From contig CAJKNM010000007.1 in the NCBI GenBank assembly GCA_905201285.1, positions 1 to 44,866 on the forward strand: DNA of 44,866 nucleotides, given 5' to 3'. A program made the position numbers and the translations under genes. Positions within the stretch are counted from its first letter, which is position 1. Each line of letters begins with the position of its first letter. This stretch comes from an uncultured Eubacteriales bacterium. GTDB taxonomy: Bacteria > Bacillota > Clostridia > Monoglobales > Monoglobaceae. Of the stretch, positions 23,919-32,716 are shown in pieces. Below the pieces are notes generated by a model. It did no database searches, was not told the origin of the DNA, and saw only the letters and a program-made list of their open reading frames with translations.

Positions 23919-25235
23919 TTATTTATAATCACCAAGAAAATCCGTATTTTTCTCAAAAATTTCATCACACATATTTTTAATTTCGTCAAGCGAACACACT
24001 GCTGAGCAAAGCGGATCCATATACACGGCGTGATACACCATTTCCTTACTCTTTTGCATAGCAGCTTCAACAACAAGACTTTCGATTCTTGCTGTTGTGT
24101 TGACCAAAATCGCAAGATGCTCGGGCAGAGGGCCTGCAATTGTGGTTTTCATACCCATCTTATCGGCAACAACAGGAACCTCAACGCACGCATCATAGGG
24201 CAGATTCGGAATCGAACCGTAGTTTAAAACATTTCCGTTAAAAATAAACGGTTTTCCGTCACCGATTCTTGCGTTAAATATATCGGCCGCATATTCAACA
24301 CTCTTGCTCTTATCAAATTCCTTGTTCAGCCATTCATCATACTGTTTTTTTGTATTTGCCTTTCTATCTCGCCTGATTTCAAGAGAATATGCATACTTAC
24401 CCGGATTGTCACCTGTCCCATGGGTGCAGTATTTCTCTATTAAGTCGGGTCTTTTCCTGAACCACGGATTATATTCCGAGTTGTGTCCGCTTGATTCCGT
24501 TACATAATAACCGAGTTTTAAGAACATTTCGTTGCGAACCTGTTCTTCATTTAAAATTTTTGGGTCCTCCATCAGTTTCCGAAGCTTTGGATATAAGTCC
24601 TCGCCGTTATGTTCAAGAACAGTATAAAATGCCTGATGATTTACACCCATACACTTATATGTAATCTCTTCGTAAGGAATCTCAAGCCAGCGGGAAATAA
24701 GATGTTTTATTGTTCCCTGAACGCTGTGGCACAAACCGGTAACCTCAATATTTGCGTGCTTCTGCATCGCACCGCAAAGCATCGACATAGGGTTCGTATA
24801 GTTTAAAAATACCGCATTTGGACAATATTTTTCAATGTCCCGACATATATCAAGCATAAGCGGAATATTGCGAAGTGCACGGAAGATTCCGGATACCGAC
24901 CGCGTATCACCGACGTTTATGTTCACACCATATTTTTTTGGAATTTCTATCTCATAACGCCAAATATCAACATCCCCGTTAAAAACCGTACAAAGGACTC
25001 CGTCGGCTCCCTTGAGTGCCTCAGCTCTGTCCATTGTGGTTGTGACAATACACTTTGGTTTATTCATTTTTTCGATAATGGTTCTTACCACTTTAGCAAT
25101 ATTGGCAAGGTTATCGGCATTGATGTCCATAAGCGAAAATTCACATTCCTCAAAAGATGGAAATGTGAGCAGGTCACGAACACAGCTGCTGGTAAACTGC
25201 AGGCTTCCGGCTCCTATAAAAGCAAACTTTTTCAT
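23919..25235 (-). CDS. GH4 family glycosidase, alpha-galactosidase (MelA)-like
   Basis: This is a 438-residue cytoplasmic enzyme of the NAD- and Mn-dependent GH4 family, which hydrolyses glycosides by an oxidation-elimination route. The N-terminal Rossmann motif is FAFIGAGSLQF. The subgroup motif CHSV at 169-172 marks alpha-galactosidases (CHG, CDMP and CNVP mark the other specificities), and MGVNHQAFY supplies further metal and active-site residues. It ends NTDFLGDYK. It starts the small operon whose two following genes are damaged, and is divergent from an AraC-type regulator. It likely trims alpha-galactosyl groups from imported oligosaccharides; glucuronidase or galacturonidase activity is the main alternative. 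Confidence 0.85.
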   Translation of the reverse strand: MKKFAFIGAGSLQFTSSCVRDLLTFPSFEECEFSLMDINADNLANIAKVVRTIIEKMNKPKCIVTTTMDRAEALKGADGVLCTVFNGDVDIWRYEIEIPKKYGVNINVGDTRSVSGIFRALRNIPLMLDICRDIEKYCPNAVFLNYTNPMSMLCGAMQKHANIEVTGLCHSVQGTIKHLISRWLEIPYEEITYKCMGVNHQAFYTVLEHNGEDLYPKLRKLMEDPKILNEEQVRNEMFLKLGYYVTESSGHNSEYNPWFRKRPDLIEKYCTHGTGDNPGKYAYSLEIRRDRKANTKKQYDEWLNKEFDKSKSVEYAADIFNARIGDGKPFIFNGNVLNYGSIPNLPYDACVEVPVVADKMGMKTTIAGPLPEHLAILVNTTARIESLVVEAAMQKSKEMVYHAVYMDPLCSAVCSLDEIKNMCDEIFEKNTDFLGDYK

Positions 25236-25262
25236 AATTACACAATCCTTTCAAATATATTG

Positions 25263-25286
25263 TCGCAAAGAAAAATTACTTTGCGA
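25263..25286. promoter_or_regulatory. Palindromic operator candidate upstream of the GH4 gene
   Basis: TCGCAAAG and CTTTGCGA form a perfect 8-bp inverted repeat with an 8-base spacer. It lies just downstream of the GH4 promoter and 28 bases before the start codon, a position suited to repression. The bound protein is unknown; AraC regulators usually bind direct repeats, so a LacI- or GntR-type repressor encoded elsewhere is also possible. Confidence 0.5.
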
Positions 25287-25298
25287 ATTTATACTTAA

Positions 25299-25327
25299 AT
25301 TATAAGCTGATTTGCCTTCAAGAACAA
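25299..25327 (-). promoter_or_regulatory. Promoter of the GH4 operon
   Basis: On the minus strand TTGTTC (25322-25327) and TATAAT (25299-25304) are separated by 17 bases, with the palindromic operator candidate immediately downstream. Confidence 0.6.
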
Positions 25328-25363
25328 TGGATAAAACGATTTATTTCATAGACAATTTTGCTA

Positions 25364-25392
25364 TTGAAAATAAATTTTATATATGATATACT
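25364..25392 (+). promoter_or_regulatory. Promoter of the AraC-type regulator gene
   Basis: TTGAAA (25364-25369) and TATACT (25387-25392) are separated by 17 bases, 28 bases before the start codon. It is arranged back to back with the GH4 promoter. Confidence 0.6.
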
Positions 25393-25420
25393 TATAGAAA
25401 ATGTCTCAGGAGATAAAAAA

Positions 25421-26263
25421 ATGTTTGAAAAGACCAAAGATTTTCACGATAAAACAAATTTTAAATCCACCAAATATTTGCACATTAACAGCTGCGGAAG
25501 GCAAACCCACAACGGAAACGGCTATCCTCTTTTGCGTTCCAGAGGAAGGGTTGACTATCATCTGTTGTACGTTACGCAAGGCGAATGTGTCTTGCTTGAA
25601 GGTGACAACGAAACCATTCTTACGCAAGGGGAAATCAAAATTTATAAACCCTACGAAAGACAGCATTATAGGTTCAATCCGCCGCTTGCTCAGAGCTATT
25701 GGCTTCACTTTGTCGGAATAGGTGCGGAAGAGACAATGAAAAGACTTAATCTATGGACAAAATCGATATACAATATAGGACTGAACGAAAATATCATTCG
25801 GCTATTTGATGATATTATACGCGAAACAACGTTAAAGGAACATTGTTACCAGTCTGTCTGCGAAGGAAAACTTCTTGAGCTGTTGGGGTATATTTCACGT
25901 ATTGCAACCTCCGGATTCGGTATAAATTCATCTGATAAGTCCGGGCTTATTTACAGTGCAATCGAACAAATGAGAGAAGAGCCTTTAAAGAAAACCGATA
26001 CTGCCAAAATGGCGGCTATGTTTGGCTTGAGCCGAGGAAGGTTTGAACATCTGTTCAAGGAGGTTACGGGTCTGCCGCCGCACAAATACCAAATGAAGAT
26101 TCGACTCGATAAGTCGCGCTATCTTTTAAAAAATACACAATTGAATATTTCTGAAATAGCTTTTATGACGGGCTTTTCAGACCCGTTATATTTCAGCAGG
26201 ATTTTCAAAAAGACTTTTGGTTGCCCTCCGACAAAATACAGAGAGAGCAAGGAAAGAATTTAA
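25421..26263 (+). CDS. AraC-family transcriptional regulator
   Basis: The 280-residue product has an N-terminal AraC-binding cupin region (about 35-140; YHLLYVTQGECVLLEGD) and a C-terminal double helix-turn-helix (about 182-278; ending with FSRIFKKTFGCPPTKYRES). The ATG at 25421 is preferred because AGGAG lies eight bases upstream; a longer frame would start inside the promoter. Divergent pairing with the GH4 gene suggests it controls that operon, probably as an activator binding an alpha-galactoside, as MelR and RafR/MsmR regulators do. The ligand is inferred only. Confidence 0.88.
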   Translation: MFEKTKDFHDKTNFKSTKYLHINSCGRQTHNGNGYPLLRSRGRVDYHLLYVTQGECVLLEGDNETILTQGEIKIYKPYERQHYRFNPPLAQSYWLHFVGIGAEETMKRLNLWTKSIYNIGLNENIIRLFDDIIRETTLKEHCYQSVCEGKLLELLGYISRIATSGFGINSSDKSGLIYSAIEQMREEPLKKTDTAKMAAMFGLSRGRFEHLFKEVTGLPPHKYQMKIRLDKSRYLLKNTQLNISEIAFMTGFSDPLYFSRIFKKTFGCPPTKYRESKERI

Positions 26264-26270
26264 CTATAAC

Positions 26271-26320
26271 AAAAAGAAGGCCGGACACTGCCCTGCCGCT
26301 GCGTCCGCCCTTCTTTTGTT
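26271..26320 (+). terminator. Intrinsic terminator after the AraC-type gene
   Basis: A long stem (AAAGAAGG-c-CGGAC at 26273-26286 with GTCCG-c-CCTTCTTT at 26303-26316) is followed by TTTTGTTT, starting seven bases after the stop codon. Confidence 0.85.
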
Positions 26321-26410
26321 TGAAATTTTATTTCTCAGCATACTTAGGCTTTTTCATTAAGATGAGGACTTTTGCTATCGCAATCATCGGGTAAATCGTG
26401 TATGTAAATC

Positions 26411-26434
26411 AAAAACCGCCTATTTTAGGCGGTC
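26411..26434 (-). terminator. Intrinsic terminator after tRNA-Ala
   Basis: On the minus strand an 8-bp stem, ACCGCCTA with TAGGCGGT and a short loop (26415-26433), is followed by TTTTT. It lies about ten bases after the tRNA 3' end. Confidence 0.8.
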
Positions 26435-26442
26435 TTTGATTT

Positions 26443-26518
26443 TGGTGGAGATATGGGGATTCGAACCCCAGACCTGTTACATGCGAAGCAACCGCTCTCC
26501 CAACTGAGCTATACCCCC
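26443..26518 (-). tRNA. tRNA-Ala (anticodon CGC)
   Basis: A 76-base cloverleaf with encoded CCA end. The acceptor GGGGGTA pairs with TATCTCC, the D-arm GCTC with GAGC, the anticodon stem GTTGC with GTAAC around loop TTCGCAT (anticodon CGC), and the T-arm TGGGG with CCCCA around TTCGAAT. The third acceptor pair is G-U, the identity signal of alanine tRNAs. It reads GCG codons. Confidence 0.92.
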
Positions 26519-26584
26519 TCTTTTCGTTATAACTATATTATATACCTAAATATGCGATTAGTCAAGAGTTTAAATAGAATTTAT

Positions 26585-26620
26585 CTCAAAAAAAGGGAAT
26601 GTCAAATCGACATTCCCTTT
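26585..26620 (-). terminator. Intrinsic terminator of clpX
   Basis: A perfect 12-bp stem (26592-26603 with 26609-26620) with a five-base loop is followed on the minus strand by seven T residues. It starts four bases after the clpX stop. Confidence 0.9.
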
Positions 26621-26623
26621 GAA

Positions 26624-27943
26624 TTATCCTACATTTCGGCCATTTTTATCAATCGATTTGGTTTTTGAAGTTTCAGACTTTAAATCCGAAGTCTCATCTT
26701 TCTTTCGATTAATATTATATGTCAACTGAGGTTTTGCCTTTTTTTCAACACATTCACGCGTAACAACAACCTTTTCGATTGTCGGATCTGACGGAATACT
26801 ATACATTATATCGAGCATAATGTCTTCAAGAATGGTTCTGAGACCTCTTGCACCGGTCTTGCGCTCTGCCGCAAGCTTAGCGATAGCTTTAATCGCATCA
26901 GGTTCAAACTCAAGCTCAACATTGTCCATAGCAAGAAGTGTTTGGTATTGTTTAACCGGAGCATTCTTAGGTTCGGTTAATATTGAGCAAAGTGCCTCTT
27001 CGTTAAGCGAATCAAGTGTCGTAACAACCGGAAGTCTTCCGATAAGTTCAGGGATTAAGCCGAACTTTAACAAATCGGTAGGTTCAAGCTGTTTTAAAAT
27101 ATCGCCGCGGTTTTTATCCTTCTTGCTTTCGACCTTTGCTCCGAAGCCGAGGGTCTTATTGTTGACACGGCTTTCTATAATCCTGTCGATACCTTCAAAG
27201 GCACCGCCGCAGATAAAGAGAATATTCGTCGTATCAATCTGAATAAATTCCTGCTGCGGATGCTTTCTTCCGCCGTTCGGCGGAACCGAGGCTATTGTTC
27301 CTTCAAGAATTTTAAGAAGTGTCTGCTGAACACCTTCGCCGCTGACATCACGGGTGATAGAAGGATTCTCGGACTTTCTTGAAATTTTGTCAACCTCATC
27401 TATATAGATAATTCCCTTCTCAGCAAGCTCTATATCATAATTTGCCGCCTGAATCAGCTTAAGCAATATATTCTCAACATCTTCGCCGACATAGCCCGCT
27501 TCGGTAAGCGAGGTAGCGTCAGCAATAACAAACGGAACATTAAGCATTCTCGCAAGAGTTTGTGCAAGAAAGGTTTTTCCGCATCCGGTCGGGCCAATCA
27601 TCAGAATGTTACTTTTCTGAAGTTCAACCTCACCCGCGGCAGCGGAATTTGAAAAAATTCGTTTATAGTGGTTGTAAATCGCAACACAAAGAGCCTTTTT
27701 TGCGGTTTCCTGACCGATTATATATTCATCGAGAAATGCGTGAATTTCAGCCGGTTTGGGAATATTTTTCAAAGCCTCTTCATCGTATTCATTCAAATCC
27801 TCTTTAAATATTTCAACGCAGAGGTCAACACATTCGTTACAGATATATGCGTTCGGCCCCTCGATAAGCTTTTTTACCTGGCTCTCTGTCTTGCCGCAGA
27901 ACGAACATCTGCATACCTTGTTTTCATCAATTTTATTAGGCAT
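26624..27943 (-). CDS. clpX: ATP-dependent Clp protease ATP-binding subunit ClpX
   Basis: This is a AAA+ unfoldase that recognises substrates and feeds them into the ClpP chamber. The N-terminal zinc-binding domain has Cys13, Cys16, Cys35 and Cys38. The ATPase core has Walker A GPTGCGKT, Walker B IIYIDEVDKI and the ClpX tripeptide region ending RVNNKTLGFGAKV for ClpP and substrate contact. At 439 residues it is slightly longer than most because of a Lys/Ser-rich tail after QLTYNINRK. AGGAG lies six bases before the ATG, and clpP ends nine bases upstream, so the two form an operon. It is followed by a strong terminator. Confidence 0.97.
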   Translation of the reverse strand: MPNKIDENKVCRCSFCGKTESQVKKLIEGPNAYICNECVDLCVEIFKEDLNEYDEEALKNIPKPAEIHAFLDEYIIGQETAKKALCVAIYNHYKRIFSNSAAAGEVELQKSNILMIGPTGCGKTFLAQTLARMLNVPFVIADATSLTEAGYVGEDVENILLKLIQAANYDIELAEKGIIYIDEVDKISRKSENPSITRDVSGEGVQQTLLKILEGTIASVPPNGGRKHPQQEFIQIDTTNILFICGGAFEGIDRIIESRVNNKTLGFGAKVESKKDKNRGDILKQLEPTDLLKFGLIPELIGRLPVVTTLDSLNEEALCSILTEPKNAPVKQYQTLLAMDNVELEFEPDAIKAIAKLAAERKTGARGLRTILEDIMLDIMYSIPSDPTIEKVVVTRECVEKKAKPQLTYNINRKKDETSDLKSETSKTKSIDKNGRNVG

Positions 27944-27952
27944 AGATTACTC

Positions 27953-28555
27953 CTATCTATTGGTTACGATTTTGTCAATAAGACCGTATTTAACAGCAGC
28001 CTCGGCATCCATAAAGTTATCTCTCTCGGTATCTGCCTTGATGACATCAAGAGGCTGACCTGTGTTCTTGCTTAAAATAGTATTTAAGTTTTCTTTTATT
28101 TTAAGCATTCTCTCAACATGAATTTGCATATCGGTTGTCTGGCCCTGGGTCCCGCCTAAAGGCTGGTGAATCATAATCTCACTGTTGGGCAGTGCAAAGC
28201 GCTTACCCTTTGCACCGGAGCAAAGTAAAAACGCGCCCATGGATGCCGCCATTCCGACACAAATTGTGGAAACATCAGCCTTTGTATACTGCATTGTATC
28301 ATAAATCGCCATACCCGCAGTAACAGAGCCGCCCGGGCTGTTGATATAAAGATTAATATCCTTATCGGGGTCCTCACTGTCAAGGAAGAGAAGCTGAGCA
28401 ACAACAAGGCTTGCCGTCGCATCATTTACTTCATCCGAAAGGAATATAATCCTGTCTTTTAAAAGACGCGAAAAAATGTCATAGGAACGTTCGCCATGAC
28501 CTGTCTGTTCAATTACATAAGGAACCAAACTGTTTCTGAAATTATAGTTATCCAT
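27953..28555 (-). CDS. clpP: ATP-dependent Clp protease proteolytic subunit ClpP
   Basis: This serine peptidase forms the double-heptamer chamber of ClpXP. The catalytic triad is visible: Ser105 in GMAASMGAF, His130 in MIHQPLGG and Asp179 in DTERDNF. At 200 residues it is the usual length. It sits between tig and clpX, the standard Firmicute order; its start is 120 bases after the tig stop, with a hairpin in between that could adjust the level of clpP-clpX relative to tig. The Shine-Dalgarno AAAGG is 12 bases from the ATG, rather far. Confidence 0.97.
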   Translation of the reverse strand: MDNYNFRNSLVPYVIEQTGHGERSYDIFSRLLKDRIIFLSDEVNDATASLVVAQLLFLDSEDPDKDINLYINSPGGSVTAGMAIYDTMQYTKADVSTICVGMAASMGAFLLCSGAKGKRFALPNSEIMIHQPLGGTQGQTTDMQIHVERMLKIKENLNTILSKNTGQPLDVIKADTERDNFMDAEAAVKYGLIDKIVTNR

Positions 28556-28622
28556 AAATATTCATTGCCTTTCCGCCCAATTATAAAACCGGTTGATACC
28601 TCGGGCAAATATCAACAAAGGC

Positions 28623-28647
28623 TGACTTGGATAATATATCCAAGTCA
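28623..28647 (-). terminator. Hairpin between tig and clpP (weak terminator or processing site)
   Basis: A perfect 11-bp stem (TGACTTGGATA with TATCCAAGTCA) and three-base loop lie in the tig-clpP gap. The downstream tract is poor in T (CTTTGTTG), so partial termination or RNA processing seems more likely than full termination. Confidence 0.5.
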
Positions 28648-28675
28648 ACCCGTAAATATACAACTTTTGTACAGC

Positions 28676-29953
28676 TTATTTAAAATCTGCGTTGTCTACC
28701 AGGAACTTAATGGTATTACGAGTTTTAATTCTCTCTTTTACGTCATCTTCCGAAACGTATTTTTTAATATCTTCAACCTTCATACCGTTCTGCTCTGCCA
28801 TCTCGTCATATTCCTTGCTGACTTCCTTATCGGAAGCATCGATATTTTCCGCTTCACAAATCTTTTCAAGAACAAGTGATGTCTTAACGTTCTTTTCAGC
28901 GTCAGCTTTAAACTGCTCTTTCAAAGAATCAAGCGTCATTCCGGTGTATTTCATATACTGTTCAAGATTCAATCCCTGATAACGCATCTGCATATCAAAG
29001 TCTCTTATCATCTTGTCAATCTGGCTGTTAATCATTGCCTCGGGAATATCAATTTCTGTTGCATCGCATACAGCCTTGATAACATTTTCCTCTGTTTCGT
29101 GAGCAGCCTTTTCCTTGCCGGCCGCCGAAAGCTTTTCTTTAACATCCTTTTTAAGTTCTTCAAGTGTGTCAAATTCGCTGACATCCTTTGCAAACTCATC
29201 ATCAAGTTCAGGAAGTTCTTTAACCTTAATAGAGTTAATCTTAACCTTGAACTCAGCGTCCTTACCTTTCAGCTCTTCTGCATGATATTCTTCGGGGAAG
29301 GTAACCTTTACATCAACCTCATCGCCTATGTTCTTTCCTATAAGCTGATCCTCAAAGCCGGGAATAAACTGACCCGAACCGATTGTGAGATCATAGTTTT
29401 CGCCCTTGCCGCCTTTAAAAGCAACACCGTCACAAAAGCCTTCAAAATCGATGTTTGCAATGTCGTCCTTCTGAACAGGTCTGTCCTCAACGGAAACCAT
29501 TCTCGAATTTCTTTCACGCATTTTTTCGATTTCGGCATCAATGTCCTTCTTAAGGGTGCGGTGAGAAACCTTCGACGCCTTAATGCCCTTATACTGTCCA
29601 AGCTCAAATTCAGGCTTAACGGTAACCTTAGCGGTAAATGTAATGCCGTTATCCTTGCTTATTTCACCCTTTATATCAATTTCGGGCTGATCAACCGGGA
29701 AGATGTTATTTTCCTCGATTGCTTTATCATATGCATCAGGAAGAACAATGTTTATCGCATCTTCATAAAAAATCTCAGGCCCATAGTATTTTTCAATTAT
29801 TTTTCTCGGAGCTTTACCCTTGCGAAAGCCCTGAATGTTGATTTTACCAACATTCTTTCTGTAAGCCTTTTCTATACCCTTTTCAAATTCATCCGCCGAA
29901 ACAGCAAATTCAAAGCTTACAACATTTTTGTCAACTTTTTCTACTGTACTCAT
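28676..29953 (-). CDS. tig: Trigger factor (ribosome-associated chaperone and prolyl isomerase)
   Basis: This 425-residue protein has the three trigger-factor domains: an N-terminal ribosome-binding domain with the signature GFRKGKAPRKIIEKYYG (about 42-58), an FKBP-type prolyl isomerase domain (about 155-240; DIANIDFEGFCDGVAFKGG) and the helical chaperone arms (about 250-425). It binds at the ribosome exit tunnel and shields nascent chains. Length and order match Bacillus and Clostridium orthologues. AGAGG precedes the ATG. It is the first gene of tig-clpP-clpX. Confidence 0.97.
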   Translation of the reverse strand: MSTVEKVDKNVVSFEFAVSADEFEKGIEKAYRKNVGKINIQGFRKGKAPRKIIEKYYGPEIFYEDAINIVLPDAYDKAIEENNIFPVDQPEIDIKGEISKDNGITFTAKVTVKPEFELGQYKGIKASKVSHRTLKKDIDAEIEKMRERNSRMVSVEDRPVQKDDIANIDFEGFCDGVAFKGGKGENYDLTIGSGQFIPGFEDQLIGKNIGDEVDVKVTFPEEYHAEELKGKDAEFKVKINSIKVKELPELDDEFAKDVSEFDTLEELKKDVKEKLSAAGKEKAAHETEENVIKAVCDATEIDIPEAMINSQIDKMIRDFDMQMRYQGLNLEQYMKYTGMTLDSLKEQFKADAEKNVKTSLVLEKICEAENIDASDKEVSKEYDEMAEQNGMKVEDIKKYVSEDDVKERIKTRNTIKFLVDNADFK

Positions 29954-29988
29954 CTACAACATTCCTCTCTGCTAAATATACCTTCAAT

Positions 29989-30016
29989 ATTATAACACAA
30001 ATAATAAAAAAAGCAA
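29989..30016 (-). promoter_or_regulatory. Promoter of tig
   Basis: On the minus strand TTGCTT (30011-30016) and TATAAT (29989-29994) are separated by 16 bases. The -35 region shares a 17-base identity (30008-30024) with the rpsT promoter. The rest of the 29954-30210 interval is AT-rich and carries the opposing promoter. Confidence 0.6.
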
Positions 30017-30135
30017 GTGTTTTTAGAAAATTTCTTATTTTTTTCTTGTATTTAGCCTGTTTCTTTTTAAATATCTTTATTTTTCTAAGGTTTTAGCCGT
30101 ATTTGCCTAAAACGCAAATAATTTTAAAAAATCTG

Positions 30136-30164
30136 TTTACTAATCAGCTGTGTTATGGTATAAT
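30136..30164 (+). promoter_or_regulatory. Promoter of the AI-2E-family gene
   Basis: TTTACT (30136-30141) and TATAAT (30159-30164) are separated by 17 bases, 47 bases before the preferred start codon. Confidence 0.6.
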
Positions 30165-30210
30165 ATTCTATTGAAAACTCAGATAGTTCTCTTTTTAAGG
30201 AGTGGTTTGC

Positions 30211-31371
30211 TTGATATTTAAAGAATTAAAAAAATATTTGGGGTTGTTCATACTTGCCGTTGCTGTCATCATAGTATATAAAACCTTTGACAACTTCGGA
30301 ATCATTCTCGACTTTTTCGCAAAGATACTGCACTTGCTTACTCCGTTTTTTATCGGTGCCGCAATCGCGTTCATTTTAAGAATACCCTGCCGTCAGCTTG
30401 AACTAATGCTTCGGAAAACAAAAATCGGAATAATCCGAAAATCCCGCCGCGGCATATCTATTTTTCTGACATACTTTATAGTTATTGCTACGATTGCACT
30501 CATCATCATCGCTATTATTCCTCAGCTTGGCGAAAGCGTGACGCAATTTGTTGAACAGCTTCCGTATATGATGACCGCTCTTAGCGACTGGATAAGCTCT
30601 CTTGATATTTACGGTCTTGATTTAACCCGTATTCAGGAATTTTTCAGCAAGAATATTCTCTCTATCGAGAAACTCGCCGGTATGCTGGATCTTGAGAACA
30701 TCGACAAGTACGCCCAAAGCGTGAAAAGCGCAGGCTCGGTTATAGTAAACATCTTCCTCGGCATAATTATCTCTATCTATATGCTGCTTGAACGGAGGAA
30801 TATTCGCCATGCGTTTTCTGTTTTCGCCAGAGCGTACATTCCGCATAAGCATATGCGGAACATCGTTCATTATTGTAATATGATATCAAGCTTTACAAAT
30901 AAATATATCGGCTGCCAGCTTTTGGACGCGTGCATTGTGTTTTTTCTTTGTCTCATTGTGCTCAGTATAATGCGTGCTCCGTATGCCGGTGTTATCGCTC
31001 TTATGGTCGGAAGTTTCAACCTTATTCCGTACTTCGGCGCAATCATAGCGGTTTTCATTTCAGCTCTCATCACACTTGTGACAAGCGGCTTTATGAACGC
31101 GGTAATCCTCGTTGCCGTTCTAATAGTTCTTCAACAACTTGACGCAAATATTATTCAGCCGCGGCTTGTTGCGAACTCACTTTCGATTAAACCGCTTTAT
31201 GTAATATTGGGCGTTATCCTGGGCGGCGGTCTGTTCGGAATTATCGGAATGTTCCTCGGTGTGCCTATGGTTGCGCTTGGTAAGAACATTATTGATGATA
31301 TAATCACAAAAAAGACCGGTAGGCTTAAAACAAAAGAAAAGCCTGCGGCGGTCAAAAGCCCGAACGAATAG
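30211..31371 (+). CDS. AI-2E family membrane transporter
   Basis: This polytopic membrane protein has about eight hydrophobic segments and the family signature near the C-terminus (LQQLDANIIQPRLVANSLSI, then GGGLFGIIGMFLGVP). The family was named after TqsA, an autoinducer-2 exporter, but most members are uncharacterised and some are Na+/H+ antiporters, so substrate is unknown. The TTG at 30211 is chosen because AAGGAG ends eight bases before it; a GTG start nine bases upstream would overlap that site. It leads a same-strand run with two M16 peptidases and lgt. The C-terminal tail is basic and soluble. Confidence 0.85.
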   Translation: MIFKELKKYLGLFILAVAVIIVYKTFDNFGIILDFFAKILHLLTPFFIGAAIAFILRIPCRQLELMLRKTKIGIIRKSRRGISIFLTYFIVIATIALIIIAIIPQLGESVTQFVEQLPYMMTALSDWISSLDIYGLDLTRIQEFFSKNILSIEKLAGMLDLENIDKYAQSVKSAGSVIVNIFLGIIISIYMLLERRNIRHAFSVFARAYIPHKHMRNIVHYCNMISSFTNKYIGCQLLDACIVFFLCLIVLSIMRAPYAGVIALMVGSFNLIPYFGAIIAVFISALITLVTSGFMNAVILVAVLIVLQQLDANIIQPRLVANSLSIKPLYVILGVILGGGLFGIIGMFLGVPMVALGKNIIDDIITKKTGRLKTKEKPAAVKSPNE

Positions 31372-31441
31372 GCTTTAAAACATTCGGGAATCATACAATT
31401 ATTATTTATAAAACAGAAATCAGTTTAAGGAGATGTTAATA

Positions 31442-32716
31442 TTGAATACAAAAAGGCTTCGGGACGGAATCGACCTTCATATAATAGATGCCCCGAAATT
31501 TAAAACTAACTTAATGAGCGTATATTTTAATATTCCGCTCAGGCGTGAAACGGTTACAAAGGCGGCTCTTCTTCCATCGGTATTAAAACGCGGCTGTGCC
31601 AAATATCCGACAATGAAGGATATGTCGCGCCGCCTTGATGATCTTTACAGTGCTTCTGTCAGCGCCGGAGTCAGAATGAAAGGCGACGGTGAGGTCTTAT
31701 TTTTCACCGCGGAATATATTTCCGATAAATTTATCGGCGAAAAGCTCAGCGCGCAGATAGCGGAATTTCTTCACGACTTCATTTTTTCTCCGTTGACAGA
31801 AAACGGCGGCTTTAACAAAGAATACACAGCCGGCGAGAAGGTCAATCTGAAAAACGCAATCTTAGGTCTTGTGAACGACAAAAAAGCTTATACCGAGTTC
31901 AAATGCCGTGAGGCAATGTTCGGTAAGGAAGGCTATGGTATGTTTGAAGCCGGCTATGCCGAGGACCTCGACGGTATAACGCCGATAAATTTATATGAAT
32001 TCTATAAGGATGTTTTAAATAAGTCAAAAATCGACATATTTATAAGCGGAACAGTTGATGACGAAACCGTAGGGGATGTTGAAAGGATACTCGGCTCGGC
32101 GTTTGAGGACAGAGATGCAAACTATATCGGCACTACTGTTGCTGAATCCGAGGGAACAGAACTTAAGACCGTTTCAGAGGAAGCGGACGTTGTTCAGAGC
32201 AAGCTTTGTATGGGAATGCGCTGTGGTATTCAGCCGGTCGGCGACGAGTTTTACGCAATCACACTTGCAAGCTGTATATTCGGCGGAAGTCCTTTTTCAA
32301 AGCTTTTCGCAAACGTACGCGAAAAGCTTAGTCTTGCTTATTATGCAGTCGCCCGATATTCGCGGTTTAAGAGCGTAATGATGATAAGCTCGGGCATACA
32401 AACCGAAAATTATCAGGCGGCATATGACGAGATAATGCTTCAGTTTAAAAAGATGCAAGACGGAGAAATCGATGACTTTGAAATAGAATCGGCAAAAAAA
32501 TATCTTGCTAACGCATATCATTCATTATCCGACAGTCTCCGCGGAATGGAAGATTATTATTTAAGCCAGTGCATAATGGGAGAGCAGCAAAGCATTGACG
32601 AGCTTCTTTCCGGCGTTCTCGCCGTTGACAAAAAACGAATCACAGATGTAATGAAAAAGGTCAGGTTTGACACAGTATATTTCTTAAAGGGCAAGTCAGC
32701 CGGGGAGGTAGAATAA
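31442..32716 (+). CDS. M16-family peptidase-like protein lacking the zinc motif (YmfF type)
   Basis: This 424-residue protein has the two-lobed M16 fold, but the inverted zinc motif HxxEH is absent; the matching stretch reads AALLPSVLKRGCAKYP. Catalytically dead M16 subunits often pair with an active one to form the peptide chamber. The active partner is the next gene, whose ATG overlaps this stop codon by one base. The start is taken as TTG at 31442, nine bases after AAGGAG; the ATG at 31433 touches that site. The B. subtilis counterparts are YmfF and YmfH. The substrate is unknown. Confidence 0.85.
   Translation: MNTKRLRDGIDLHIIDAPKFKTNLMSVYFNIPLRRETVTKAALLPSVLKRGCAKYPTMKDMSRRLDDLYSASVSAGVRMKGDGEVLFFTAEYISDKFIGEKLSAQIAEFLHDFIFSPLTENGGFNKEYTAGEKVNLKNAILGLVNDKKAYTEFKCREAMFGKEGYGMFEAGYAEDLDGITPINLYEFYKDVLNKSKIDIFISGTVDDETVGDVERILGSAFEDRDANYIGTTVAESEGTELKTVSEEADVVQSKLCMGMRCGIQPVGDEFYAITLASCIFGGSPFSKLFANVREKLSLAYYAVARYSRFKSVMMISSGIQTENYQAAYDEIMLQFKKMQDGEIDDFEIESAKKYLANAYHSLSDSLRGMEDYYLSQCIMGEQQSIDELLSGVLAVDKKRITDVMKKVRFDTVYFLKGKSAGEVE

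Noticed and set aside
25320..25345. Catabolite-response (cre) site around AAAACGATTTAT
   Set aside because: Only the central CG and part of the flanking A/T pattern fit; the TG and CA ends of the consensus are missing.
26453..26668. Open frame starting MGIRTPDLLHAKQPLSQLSYTP
   Set aside because: It is the antisense of the tRNA-Ala gene running into the clpX terminator; this is a well-known spurious protein in databases.
29099..29995. 298-codon open frame opposite tig
   Set aside because: It is antisense to the conserved trigger factor gene, with no ribosome binding site and no recognisable domain.
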